Of a stretch of DNA of 50,605 bases, positions 42,758 through 50,605 are shown one piece after another (the first letter of the stretch is position 1; each line of letters starts with the position of its first letter). The notes beneath the pieces are model-generated. The model worked only from the letters and a program-made list of their open reading frames with translations. It made no database searches and had not been told where the DNA came from. Where the stretch lies: contig NZ_JAQGJV010000096.1 in NCBI RefSeq assembly GCF_028290435.1, positions 1-50,605 of the forward strand, in the 5' to 3' direction. This stretch comes from Devosia sp. (lineage in GTDB: Bacteria > Pseudomonadota > Alphaproteobacteria > Rhizobiales > Devosiaceae). The translations under genes were made by a program, and so were the position numbers.

Positions 42758-45094
42758 TTATGCTGCATTCTTGTGGATGATGGAGGTCTTGAGGCTCTGC
42801 ACGTCCACGATCAGCGCGACATTGCCGTCGCCCAGGATCGTGCCGCCCGCAATGCCTTCGACCCGCTCGAAGTTTTCTTCCAGCGATTTGATCACCACCT
42901 GCTGCTGGCCGATGATGTCATCGACGATCAGCGCCACCTTGGCTGACCCTTCGGCCTCGCACAGCACGACAAACCGGTTTTCCGGCTCGGTCGTCGTGGT
43001 CATCGCGAAGCGCTGGGCCAGATCGATCACCTGCACATATTCGCCACGCACCTGCAGCACCTGGCCGCCGCTCGGCACGCGCTCGAAATTGGCGCGCGAA
43101 CACTGAATGGTTTCCACGATCGAGCTGAGCGGCACCACGTATGGGCTGTCGCCGACCTTGACCAGCATGACGTCCAGCACCGCCAGCGTCAGCGGCAGGC
43201 GCAGCGTCATGCGCGTACCCCGGCCAGTCCAGCTTCGGACATGCACCGAGCCGCCGATTTTCTTGATATTGGACAGCACCACGTCCATGCCGACACCGCG
43301 GCCGGAAAGGTCGCTCACCGCCTCGGCGGTGGAGAAACCCGGCGCGAAGATCAACTGGTCGATCTGCTCTTCGGTCGGGGTGATATCGGGCGCCACGATG
43401 CCCTTGTCGCGCGCCACCTGCAGCACGCGATCGCGATTGATGCCGGCGCCGTCGTCCTCGACGATGATCAGAATATTGCCGCCCGCTTGCTCGGCCGAAA
43501 GCCGGATCGTGCCGGTTTCGGGCTTGCCCGCAGCCAAGCGCTTTTCCGGGCTCTCGATGCCGTGGTCGGCCGAGTTGCGGATCATGTGGGTCAGCGGATC
43601 GCTCAGCTGCTCGATCACCGTCTTGTCGATTTCGGTGTTCTCGCCCACGGTTTCCAGCTTGATCTTCTTGGCGGTCTTCAGCCCCAGCTCGCGCACCAGG
43701 CGCGGCATGCGGCTGAACACCGATTTGACCGGTTGCGCACGGATCGCCATCACGGAATCCTGCAGGCCGCGCGTCGTCTGCGCCAGCACTTCAAGCCCGC
43801 GCACCAGTTCGGTATAGCGCGTGCGCAGCGTCTCATCCATCTGCTGGGTCAGCATCGACTGGGTGATGACCAGTTCGCCCACCATGTTGACGACGCGATC
43901 GACCTTGTCGAGATCGACACGGATCGACTGCACGCCCAGGCTGCGGCGTTCGCCTTCTTCGCCGGGCGCGGTTTCAGGCGTTGCGGCCGGCGTAATCACC
44001 ACCTTAGGTGCAAGCGCCACCTTGGCCACTGGCGCCGGCTTGATGCTGTCGGCGATATCGGCAAAGCTCAGGCCCGGCGCGTCGTCGGCCTTCGCCTCGA
44101 CAACCGCGACTGCGGCCGGAGCGACGTCAGCCTTGGCCTTGGCGGGAGCGGCTGGCTCGATATCGAATTCAAGCAAATGGGCAACTTCGTCGTCGGCCAG
44201 TTCCAGCAGGTTGATCGGCGCCATTGCGGGCGCTGATGGCGTCGCGGGATGCACCAGCGCAGCCTTGACCTCGGCGGTCGGCGGCGTGCCGACGCCAAGC
44301 TGGGCAATCGCGATATCGCAATCGCCTTCGACAAATTCGAACACTTCGCGGATCATCGCCTCGGTCAGCGTTTCCGAGACCAGCGTGATTTCCCAGGAGC
44401 AATAGACCGCGAACGGCTCGAAATCGCTCAGCGGCGGAATCTCTTCCAGCACCGCCTTCGTGGTCATCTCGCCCAGCACTGCCAGTTCGCGGAACAGCAG
44501 CAGCGGATCGTTGGCGCGGGCATAAAGCGCCCGGTGCGGAGTGAAGTGCACTTCCCAATGCCCGCTTTCGCCGGCCATCGGCAGGGCTTCGAACGTATCG
44601 TCGATTTCGGGGAAATCGTCGTCATTGCCGCCGATATTGACCATGACGGGCACGAATTCGATGTCGAATTCCTCGTCCGGCTCGCCCGCAGTGTCGTCCT
44701 CGGCCGCGTCACCGCGCGCCAGGGCGTCGAAGCGGTTCTTCTCGTCCATGCCATAGTCGGCCGGCAGCGCCTCGCCCGAGCGGGCGGCGGCCACGTGGTC
44801 GGTGACGATATCGTTGGCGCGAATGCAGAGCGTCACGACCTCGTCGGTCAATTCGATGCGGCCGTCGCGCACGTAATCCAGCAGCGTCTCATAGGCGTGG
44901 GCGAACCCGACCAGCGCCGAGAAACCGAACGCACCGGCGCCGCCCTTGACCGAATGGATGGCGCGGAACACCGCGTTCAGCCGGTCCGCATCGCGCTCAC
45001 CGGCCTCGATGGCGACGAACTGCTCCTCGAGCTCGGTCAGCAGCTCCGAGCATTCGTCGAAATAGGTAGCTTTGAAATCGTCGAGGTCGCTCAT
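42758..45094 (-). CDS. cheA: Chemotaxis histidine kinase CheA
   Basis: Central kinase of the pathway, 778 residues. Domains in order: an Hpt (P1) domain with phosphorylated His 47 in RAIHSVKGGAGAFGF; a region of about 200 residues (P2-like, near 165-260, FTPHRALYARANDPLLLFREL); an alanine- and proline-rich linker near 270-380; the dimerisation domain near 390-450; the ATPase domain with HMIRNSADHGIE (N box), EDDGAGINRDRV and GRGVGMDVV (G boxes); and a C-terminal CheW-like P5 domain. All phosphotransfer and nucleotide motifs are intact. It follows cheY (2) by about 35 bp and precedes cheW. Confidence 0.97.
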   Translation of the reverse strand: MSDLDDFKATYFDECSELLTELEEQFVAIEAGERDADRLNAVFRAIHSVKGGAGAFGFSALVGFAHAYETLLDYVRDGRIELTDEVVTLCIRANDIVTDHVAAARSGEALPADYGMDEKNRFDALARGDAAEDDTAGEPDEEFDIEFVPVMVNIGGNDDDFPEIDDTFEALPMAGESGHWEVHFTPHRALYARANDPLLLFRELAVLGEMTTKAVLEEIPPLSDFEPFAVYCSWEITLVSETLTEAMIREVFEFVEGDCDIAIAQLGVGTPPTAEVKAALVHPATPSAPAMAPINLLELADDEVAHLLEFDIEPAAPAKAKADVAPAAVAVVEAKADDAPGLSFADIADSIKPAPVAKVALAPKVVITPAATPETAPGEEGERRSLGVQSIRVDLDKVDRVVNMVGELVITQSMLTQQMDETLRTRYTELVRGLEVLAQTTRGLQDSVMAIRAQPVKSVFSRMPRLVRELGLKTAKKIKLETVGENTEIDKTVIEQLSDPLTHMIRNSADHGIESPEKRLAAGKPETGTIRLSAEQAGGNILIIVEDDGAGINRDRVLQVARDKGIVAPDITPTEEQIDQLIFAPGFSTAEAVSDLSGRGVGMDVVLSNIKKIGGSVHVRSWTGRGTRMTLRLPLTLAVLDVMLVKVGDSPYVVPLSSIVETIQCSRANFERVPSGGQVLQVRGEYVQVIDLAQRFAMTTTTEPENRFVVLCEAEGSAKVALIVDDIIGQQQVVIKSLEENFERVEGIAGGTILGDGNVALIVDVQSLKTSIIHKNAA

Positions 45095-45129
45095 GCGAAA
45101 CGCCCAACCCTTCTGGGTTTTATACTGGT

Positions 45130-45498
45130 TTAATGCACGACGCGATGGATGACCGAGATCAGCTTTTCCGGATCGAACGGCTTGACGATCCAGCCGGTGC
45201 CGCCGGCGGCCTTGCCCTGGTCGCGCTTGTCCTGGCTGGTTTCGGTGGTCAGGATCAGGATCGGCAGGCTCTGGTGGTTACCGGTAGCGCGCACGTTCTT
45301 GATGAATTCGATGCCATCCATGATCGGCATGTTGATGTCGGTGATCACCACATCCACGGTCTGGGTCTTGAGCACGTCCAGCCCCTGCTGTCCGTCCTCG
45401 GCCTGCAGCACCTCGAACCCGGCATTGCTCAGCGTATGGTGCAGCATCGCCAGAATGGTTCTCGAATCGTCCACGGTCAGTACGCGCAAGGCAGTCAT
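45130..45498 (-). CDS. cheY: Chemotaxis response regulator CheY (2)
   Basis: Second single-domain receiver, 122 residues, with VDDSRTI near 9-15, phosphorylated Asp 54 in VVITDINMPIMDG, the switch residue in ILTTETS near 83-89 and Lys in IVKPFDPEKL near 104-113. It is encoded directly upstream of cheA, unlike CheY (1) in the cheD operon. In rhizobia with two CheY proteins one drives the motor and the other drains phosphate; which is which here is not decided by sequence. Its start overlaps the STAS gene stop by 4 bp. Confidence 0.93.
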   Translation of the reverse strand: MTALRVLTVDDSRTILAMLHHTLSNAGFEVLQAEDGQQGLDVLKTQTVDVVITDINMPIMDGIEFIKNVRATGNHQSLPILILTTETSQDKRDQGKAAGGTGWIVKPFDPEKLISVIHRVVH

Positions 45499-45785
45499 CC
45501 TCTCATCATCCCCATGAAGCTGGATCCCAAACCCAGCCGCTCGATCGCGCCGGTCAGGGCTGCGCTCGGCTTCTCAATCGCGAATTCAAAATTGTTTTTG
45601 CGCGCGGTTTCCGCCGCGCTGATCAGCATGAAGAGCGCATTGGTCGAAATCCGTTCGACCCCGGCCCCCGAAATGGCGACCGGTCCTTCCTCAATCGCGT
45701 CGATCAGGCCGTCGCGGATGCCATCAAGCGAATCGAGATCGACGATTGCCGGCAATGCGACAGTTTTTTTCCCGGCCTTGACCAT
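45495..45785 (-). CDS. STAS-domain protein at the head of the cheA operon
   Basis: Small 96-residue protein of the STAS (anti-anti-sigma-like) fold. It includes AIVDLDSLDGIRDGLIDAI near 13-31, and VAISGAGVERISTNALFML, where Ser 47 stands at the position phosphorylated in SpoIIAA-type proteins. Homologues are common at the start of alphaproteobacterial che operons, with role unclear to me. The ATG at 45785 gives the normal domain length; the frame extends upstream but reads as non-domain sequence. It is coupled to cheY (2) by a 4-bp overlap. Confidence 0.82.
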   Translation of the reverse strand: MVKAGKKTVALPAIVDLDSLDGIRDGLIDAIEEGPVAISGAGVERISTNALFMLISAAETARKNNFEFAIEKPSAALTGAIERLGLGSSFMGMMRG

Positions 45786-45985
45786 GATTGGAATGCTGCC
45801 CCCACGGAGAAATTCCCCGAGCCACAGTCTCCATTGGAACGGTTTAAGAAGTGCTAAGCATTTTGCAGAAGAAGGGCTTGCCAGCCCCTCCGCCCCAAAA
45901 GAACGGCTTGCCTGGCAACCGGGCCGGTGTTCCCATGCGCTCACGCCGGTGCTAGGGGAAGACACACCCTCGCGAGAGCCTCATC

Positions 45986-47302
45986 ATGACCAGCCAGATC
46001 GCCCTCACCGGCATCGCCCGTGACCTTGCCGCCCGCGCCGCAACCGGCAAGCCGATCCGGGTCGGCGTCATCGGCTCGGGCGAAATGGGTACCGATCTCG
46101 TAACGCAAATGTCATTGATGACCGGCATCGAAATGGCCGCCATCGCCACCCGCCGTCCCCATACGGCGCTCGCCGCCATAACCATTGCCTATGGCGACGA
46201 TAGCCACGGCCGCGAAGCCAATACACCCGCGCAGGCCACCGCCGCCATCGAGGCCAGCAAGATCGCCATCGTCAGCGCCGAAACCCTCGTCACCACGCCC
46301 AATATCGATGTGGTCATCGACGCTACCGGCAAGCCGGGCGTCGCCGCCGATTACTGCCTCACCGCCATGGAACACGGCAAGCATCTCGTCATGATGAATG
46401 TCGAGGCCGACGTCACCATCGGCCCCTATCTGAAAAAGGAAGCCGACCGCCTCGGCGTCATCTATTCGGTCGGCGCCGGGGACGAACCAAGCTCTTGCAT
46501 GGAACTGATCGAGTTCGTCTCGGCCCTGGGCCTGCCCATCGTCGCCGCCGGCAAGGGCAAGAACAACCCGCTCTGGCACGACGCCACCCCCGACGACTAT
46601 CGCGAGGAAGCCGCCCGCCGCAACATGAACCCGCGCATGCTGGTCGAGTTCGTCGATGGCTCAAAAACCATGGTCGAAATGTGCGCCATCGCCAATGCCA
46701 CGGGCCTGGTCCCCGACGTGCCCGGCATGCACGGGCCCAAGGCCGACCGCGACGACATGGCCAAGGTTTTGATCCCCCGCGAAGACGGCGGCATCCTGCA
46801 CAAAATGGGCGTCGTCGACTACACGGTGGGCAAGGGCGTCGCCCCCGGCGTCTTCGTCATCGTCAAGGCCGAGCATCCGCGCATCATCGAGCGCATGGAT
46901 GACCTGCATATCGGCCACGGCCCCTATTACAGCTTCTTCCGCCCCTACCACCTGACCAGCCTTGAAGTCCCGCTGACCTGCGCGCGCATCATGCTCTACG
47001 GCCGCCCCGACATGGTGCCCCTGCCCCAGCCCGTCGCCGAAGTCTGCGCCGTCGCCAAGCGCGATCTCAAGGTTGGCGAGACCTTCGATGCCATCGGCGA
47101 AACCTGCTACCGCTCCTACACAATGACCATCGGCGACGCGCGCAAGAACCACGCCATCCCTGTCGGCCTGGTCGAAGGCGGCAAGGTCACCGCCCCCGTC
47201 GCCAAGGGCGCCCTCCTCACCACCGCCAACAGCCAACCCGATACGAGCACAAGGCTGTTCGCCCTGCGCCAGCGTCAGGACCAGATGTTCGGCCTGGTTT
47301 AG
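45986..47302 (+). CDS. NAD(P)-binding oxidoreductase with C-terminal SAF domain
   Basis: Homoserine-dehydrogenase-like protein of 438 residues, often annotated as a SAF-domain or FlgA-like protein. The Rossmann motif GVIGSGEMG lies near 27-35. A long loop with VIDATGKPGVAADYC near 110-125 follows, then the catalytic-type region GAGDEPSSCMELIEF near 167-181. The C-terminal SAF domain (about 355-425) begins AVAKRDLKVGETFDAIGE. Related proteins act on sugar acids or polyols; the substrate here is unknown. The SAF domain does not imply a flagellar role despite the nearby motility genes. No operon partner is obvious, though the flavoreductase gene follows 76 bp later on the same strand. Confidence 0.82.
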   Translation: MTSQIALTGIARDLAARAATGKPIRVGVIGSGEMGTDLVTQMSLMTGIEMAAIATRRPHTALAAITIAYGDDSHGREANTPAQATAAIEASKIAIVSAETLVTTPNIDVVIDATGKPGVAADYCLTAMEHGKHLVMMNVEADVTIGPYLKKEADRLGVIYSVGAGDEPSSCMELIEFVSALGLPIVAAGKGKNNPLWHDATPDDYREEAARRNMNPRMLVEFVDGSKTMVEMCAIANATGLVPDVPGMHGPKADRDDMAKVLIPREDGGILHKMGVVDYTVGKGVAPGVFVIVKAEHPRIIERMDDLHIGHGPYYSFFRPYHLTSLEVPLTCARIMLYGRPDMVPLPQPVAEVCAVAKRDLKVGETFDAIGETCYRSYTMTIGDARKNHAIPVGLVEGGKVTAPVAKGALLTTANSQPDTSTRLFALRQRQDQMFGLV

Positions 47303-47378
47303 GCCTATCGCGTCACGCCAGCCTTGCATTTCACTTCGCGCCATCTTAAATCCTGACTAACACATTCAGGATTACGCC

Positions 47379-48188
47379 ATGTCCAGCCTTACCGAAGCCC
47401 GCACGCCCCAGCGCGTCCGCCACGAAACCCGGATGCGCCTGCTCGACGTGGTCGGCGTCACCGACATCACCCCGCTGATGCGCCGCATCACGCTCTCTGG
47501 CGATCTCAATGGCTTCGTCAGCCTCGGCCATGCCGATCACATCAAATGCTTCTTCGGCGAACCGGGCGCGGCCCCCGTGGTTCCCGTGCTCGGCCCCAAT
47601 GGCGCCGAATTCCCCGAAGGCCATCCCCGTCCGCAAATGCGCGACTACACCCCGCGCTCGTTCGACGCCGCCGCCAACACGCTCGACATCGATTTCGTGC
47701 TGCATGGCGATGGCCCTGCCTCGTCCTGGGCCGCCCAGGCCAAAGTCGGCCAGCAATTGCTGATCGGCGGCCCGCGCGGCTCGATGATCGTGCCGCCTGC
47801 CTTCGACTGGTACCTGCTGGTTGGCGACGAAACCGCCCTGCCCGCCATCGGCCGCCGTATCGAGGAACTGCCCGCCGGCGCAAAAGTGCTCGCCGTCATC
47901 GAAGTGGACAGCCCCGCCGAGGAACAGCGTTTTACCACCGCGACCGACCTGTCGCTGACCTATGTGCACCGCAACGGTCGCCCTGCCGGCACCACCGACC
48001 TGCTACTCACCGCCCTCTCCGCCCTCGATTTCCCCTCCGGCGACGCCCACGCCTTCATCGCCTGCGAAAGCAACACGAGCAAGGCCCTGCGCCAGCATCT
48101 AGTCGAACAGCGCGGCTTCAATCCCGAATGGGTCCGCGCCGCCGGCTACTGGCTGCTCGGCACCGCCGACGCCCACGAACCGCACTAG
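47379..48188 (+). CDS. Siderophore-interacting protein (FAD-dependent ferric reductase type)
   Basis: Cytoplasmic flavoprotein of 269 residues that releases iron from ferric siderophores using NAD(P)H. The FAD-binding motif is RPQMRDYTPRSFD near 86-98, preceded by the beta-barrel start LMRRITLSGDL. A phosphate-binding GPRGSMIVP lies near 130-138, VGDETALPAIGRRI near 148-161, and the SIP C-terminal domain ends in GYWLLGTADAHE. All are SIP-family features. No siderophore transport or synthesis genes are adjacent. Confidence 0.92.
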   Translation: MSSLTEARTPQRVRHETRMRLLDVVGVTDITPLMRRITLSGDLNGFVSLGHADHIKCFFGEPGAAPVVPVLGPNGAEFPEGHPRPQMRDYTPRSFDAAANTLDIDFVLHGDGPASSWAAQAKVGQQLLIGGPRGSMIVPPAFDWYLLVGDETALPAIGRRIEELPAGAKVLAVIEVDSPAEEQRFTTATDLSLTYVHRNGRPAGTTDLLLTALSALDFPSGDAHAFIACESNTSKALRQHLVEQRGFNPEWVRAAGYWLLGTADAHEPH

Positions 48189-48234
48189 CGGGCGACCCTT
48201 TGAGGGCATGATGCCTGAAAGCCCCGATCCGCCT

Positions 48235-48266
48235 CCTCCCCCTGCCAGGGGGAGGATTGAGGTGGG
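48235..48266. repeat. REP-like palindrome, single unit
   Basis: CCTCCCCCT-GCC-AGGGGGAGG (48235-48243 and 48247-48255) is a perfect 9-bp hairpin followed by ATTGAGGTGGGGG. It is related to the units at 19767-19883. It lies between the convergent flavoreductase and MDR genes. Confidence 0.75.
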
Positions 48267-48296
48267 GGTTCTGCGGCCGTCCTATGTCCATGCAGA

Positions 48297-49265
48297 TTAG
48301 GGCTTCAACGCAATCTTGCCCTTCCGCCCCGGCTCGCCACTCGCCTTGACCGCGTCGGCAATCCGATCCAGCCCGAACACCGCCTCGATCGGCAGCACCA
48401 GTTCGCCCTTGGCCGCCAGCGCCACCACTTCGCCGAACATGCGCCCGATCACTTCCGGCGCCAGGTTCGGCTTCATGCCCCAAAACCCGCGCACCTTAAT
48501 GCCGCGGAACAGCAATTGCGCCGCGGTGATCTTGAGGGGCCGCAGCGTCATCGCCCCGAAATTGACCAGCTCGGCCCCATCCGCCACCACATCCAGCAAT
48601 TGGCCCGGCCCGTCGCCTCCCAGCGAATCCAGCGCCCTGATGATCGGCGCCCCGCCCGTCAGCGCCCGCACCCGCTCCTGCCAGCCCGCGCCCTGCGTCG
48701 ATACCACATTGGCAATCCCCAGCGCCTCCAGCTCCGCCACCGTCTCGTCGCGCCGCACGAGGCTGATGACATTGATCCCCTGTTCCGCCCCGAAACGCGA
48801 CACCAGCTTGCTGACCATGCCATTGCCGGCGTTCTGAATGATCCAGTCGCCCGACTTCACCTTGAGATCGGCCAAAATCATCTTGGCGCTGAGCGGCATG
48901 GAAATGAGCTGGCACGCCGTCTCGTCGCTGACGCTATCGGGCACCGGCACCACCCGCGCCGCATCGACCAGATAGAACTCCGCCCAGGTCTGCTCCGCGC
49001 CCCCGGCAACCCGCTGGCCAACGCTCAAATTACCCACGCCCTCGCCGAGCGCCTCCACCACGCCCACCGCTTCGGTCCCTGGCACCGCCGGCAGCGCCGG
49101 CTTGATGCCGTATTCCCCCGCAATGGTCATCAGGTCGTGGTTGTGGATCGGCGACAGCACCAGCCGCACCAATGCCTGTCCCGCGCCCGGCACTGGCCTT
49201 GGCCGCTCGGCCAAACCCAGCACCTGTTCGGGCACGCCAAAACTCTCGAAAACAACGCTGCGCAT
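48297..49265 (-). CDS. Zinc-independent MDR-family reductase (quinone/enoyl reductase-like)
   Basis: NADPH-dependent medium-chain reductase of 322 residues in the quinone oxidoreductase/mitochondrial enoyl-reductase branch. The N-terminal GroES-like domain has LSPIHNHDLMTIAGEYG near 37-53 and PGTEAVGVVEALGEGV near 61-76. The nucleotide-binding domain shows IIQNAGNGMVSKLV near 135-148, where AGxG-type residues replace the usual AAAGGVG, as in MECR proteins, followed by NFGAMTLRPLKI and GFWG. No zinc ligands are seen. The ATG at 49265 follows GAGGA, and the longer upstream frame is unsupported. Confidence 0.87.
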   Translation of the reverse strand: MRSVVFESFGVPEQVLGLAERPRPVPGAGQALVRLVLSPIHNHDLMTIAGEYGIKPALPAVPGTEAVGVVEALGEGVGNLSVGQRVAGGAEQTWAEFYLVDAARVVPVPDSVSDETACQLISMPLSAKMILADLKVKSGDWIIQNAGNGMVSKLVSRFGAEQGINVISLVRRDETVAELEALGIANVVSTQGAGWQERVRALTGGAPIIRALDSLGGDGPGQLLDVVADGAELVNFGAMTLRPLKITAAQLLFRGIKVRGFWGMKPNLAPEVIGRMFGEVVALAAKGELVLPIEAVFGLDRIADAVKASGEPGRKGKIALKP

Positions 49266-49335
49266 GGTCACAATATCCTCTGGACTCCAAGGCCCATAGA
49301 TACGCCTGCGCCCCACCGATTCAAATGCCCTGCGA

Positions 49336-49848
49336 CTATTCGGCTGGTTCGCGCAGCCGTGGATAAACCGCCCGCGGCGGCACCCGATGCATCACCATGG
49401 CCACCGCCACGAGGCACAGGCAGCCGGCCAGCAGCACTTCGAACAGGGTCTGCGGCGCGATCGGGCTGGCAAACACCGCCAGCGGCACCGCTGCGGCCGG
49501 CGGATGATTGACCCGCAGCAACAGCATGAGCAGCATCACCACCCCAACAGCGATCGCCGCGGCCCACGCCGCATGCGGCAGCAGCGCCTGCGCCCCGCTC
49601 GCCACCGTCGCGGCGATAAAGTAGCCCCCAAAGATATTAGCCGGCTGCGCCGATGGACTCTCGGGATGCGCCGACAGCGCCAGCGCCGTCGGCCCCAGCG
49701 GCGCCATCAGCAGCGGCAGCCCGGTCCACGTCGCCAGGCCCCCGATCGCCGCCAGCCCCAACACCGCTCCGCCGCTCGATTTGAGATGGCTGCGCCAATG
49801 ATGCATCGGATCATGACGGGTGAGAAAACGGCGGAACTGGCGGAACAT
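49336..49848 (-). CDS. HPP-family membrane protein
   Basis: Integral membrane protein of 170 residues with four helices and the family signature NHPPAAAVPLAVF near 128-140. The conserved APLGPTALALSAHPESPSAQPAN precedes it, split over about 48-72. Cyanobacterial and plant members have been linked to nitrite transport, but the role in proteobacteria is not settled. The ATG at 49848 is taken; the frame upstream is open but runs into repeat-rich sequence. It lies 70 bp upstream of the MDR reductase gene on the same strand. Confidence 0.82.
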   Translation of the reverse strand: MFRQFRRFLTRHDPMHHWRSHLKSSGGAVLGLAAIGGLATWTGLPLLMAPLGPTALALSAHPESPSAQPANIFGGYFIAATVASGAQALLPHAAWAAAIAVGVVMLLMLLLRVNHPPAAAVPLAVFASPIAPQTLFEVLLAGCLCLVAVAMVMHRVPPRAVYPRLREPAE

Positions 49849-50027
49849 CGGACCAACACGAAAGAGACGCGTGCTCTTAGCAAGATCGCTCCCCCAGATA
49901 CAGACCCACCATTGCGTGCGTCGGCGAACCCTTGGCAAATCGTTCCGTTCGCTAACGCCCATCCAATCGTGGCAATCCCGCCCTGCCTCCCCCATGGGGC
50001 CTGGCCTCGATCTGATCCCACCCACCA

Positions 50028-50120
50028 GCCGTCCCGCAGGCTTGACCCGCGGGCCTCTCGCCAACGCCCAAGCGCCAGTGGCTGGCCACCGTGACCCGCG
50101 GGTCAAGCCCGCGGAAGGGC
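50028..50120. repeat. REP-like inverted pair, GCGGGCTTGACCCGCGGG type
   Basis: CTTGACCCGCGGGCCTCTCG (50041-50060, plus CC) is identical to 24301-24322. An inverted partner follows at 50091-50118 (GTGACCCGCGGGTCAAGCCC and onward). Together they form an inverted pair in the gene-free tail. Confidence 0.75.
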
Positions 50121-50201
50121 CGGTGTGTGGGAGACGTTGGCTCCCAATCCCCTCCCCACGCTCACCCCATTAGAGCCATCAAGTTCACGCCACCCACCGT
50201 C

Positions 50202-50224
50202 ATCACCGGGCTTGTCCCGGTGAT
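50202..50224. repeat. REP-like hairpin ATCACCGGG-CTTGT-CCCGGTGAT
   Basis: Perfect 9-bp arms around a 5-nt loop, preceded by GTC and followed by CCATC. This wording is widespread in intergenic palindromes of alphaproteobacteria. Confidence 0.75.
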
Positions 50225-50276
50225 CCATCTTTCTGCCGCCTGCGCCTCGCCTCGGCACAAAGCCACCCCACCCACA

Positions 50277-50407
50277 GTGTCATACCGGCGTAGGCCGGTA
50301 CCCATCCCGAGATATCGCCCCCTGCCGCAAGGTGGTTGTCGTGCCACTCTCACTGGCGGCGTGCGTCCGCATCTCGGGATGGGCCTCGGCCTGCGCCGGG
50401 GTGACAC
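50277..50407. repeat. Inverted pair of a 38-bp REP-like unit
   Basis: Unit A (50277-50314) starts GTGTCATACCGGCGTAGGCC and has its own 7-bp hairpin TACCGGC/GCCGGTA. Unit B is its divergent reverse complement at 50370-50407. The ends CCCATCCCGAGAT (50301-50313) and ATCTCGGGATGGG (50371-50383) are exact reverse complements, so the two units could form a large cruciform or stem. Confidence 0.8.
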
Positions 50408-50605
50408 CGAGATTGGGGACGCCTTTTGCCCCTTACCCAACTAATCCCCGCCCCCAAAGACTCCCGCATACTCCCTCCCGATATCTCCACAATGGCTGCG
50501 GGTTCGCGACGAACGGCCGTGGGGAGTTTGGTGGGAGGGGAATGCGGTCGCGCGATCCCTGGGCCAGCGCTACGTTCGTCATCCCAGACGTGAAGGGAGG
50601 CCACG

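Larger units (their letters stand above)
49849..50605. other. Gene-free right end of the window
   Basis: About 750 bp with no credible coding sequence. It holds three families of palindromic repeats (listed separately) and probably the promoter of the HPP gene at its left edge. The reading frames crossing it are fragmentary and change character at the repeats. The last 100 bp show nothing I can name apart from another GTCATCCCAGAC-like fragment at 50578-50590. Confidence 0.6.

Noticed and set aside
1..50605. CRISPR arrays, tRNA/rRNA genes, prophage, insertion sequences, toxin-antitoxin or defence islands
   Set aside because: I looked for regular direct repeats with spacers, cloverleaf-type arms with CCA ends, transposase or integrase motifs and known defence domains, and found none; the repeats present are palindromic and irregularly spaced.

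Overview
The window is GC-rich, densely coded chromosomal DNA from an alphaproteobacterium. The protein style, a rhizobial-type chemotaxis gene set (CheD, two CheY, CheB, CheR and a CheT-like protein) and REP-like intergenic palindromes point to Hyphomicrobiales. Devosia or a close relative is my best guess, made by recognition and not by any search. I see no rRNA, tRNA, CRISPR array, phage genes or transposase.

Layout. 1-9070 is housekeeping: a truncated class II fumarase, rpmF with its terminator, mtgA, an ispA-type prenyl synthase, MOSC and YbaK proteins, small membrane proteins, a CPT-like kinase, ispG, and a DUF4287/esterase/YkvA row. 9073-15903 holds pyruvate carboxylase, a DUF442 phosphatase-like protein, a GGDEF-EAL protein and an orphan glycine-betaine-type binding protein. 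16133-23693 is a branched-chain amino acid (Liv-type) ABC system. Its binding-protein gene is separated from the permease/ATPase operon by a methyltransferase, an SDR and a TetR regulator. mgsA follows.

24390-45785 is a chemotaxis and motor region. Three transmembrane chemoreceptors lie in tandem. An operon cheD - receptor - cheR - cheB - cheY ends in a structured element and a terminator. Facing it are a CheT/CheZ-like gene and motA-motB. A second operon, STAS - cheY - cheA - cheW, lies beyond a small HxlR/hydrolase/reductase cassette that appears to split the locus. Receptors control CheA through CheW; CheA phosphorylates the CheY proteins and CheB; CheR, CheB and CheD adjust receptor sensitivity; CheY acts on the flagellar motor driven by MotAB. 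The CheT-like protein is a candidate CheY-P phosphatase.

45986-50605 holds a SAF-domain oxidoreductase, a siderophore-interacting flavoreductase, an MDR reductase, an HPP membrane protein and a gene-free tail full of palindromic repeats.

Most interesting: (1) two copies of a roughly 150-bp nested-stem element, each starting at the stop codon of a che gene, with divergent outer arms that still pair; (2) the CheT-like protein with a CheZ-style D-x3-Q motif; (3) W-x-x-F tails on three receptors alongside a CheR whose tether-binding loop looks short; (4) a sigma-54-like site and paired palindromes upstream of motA.
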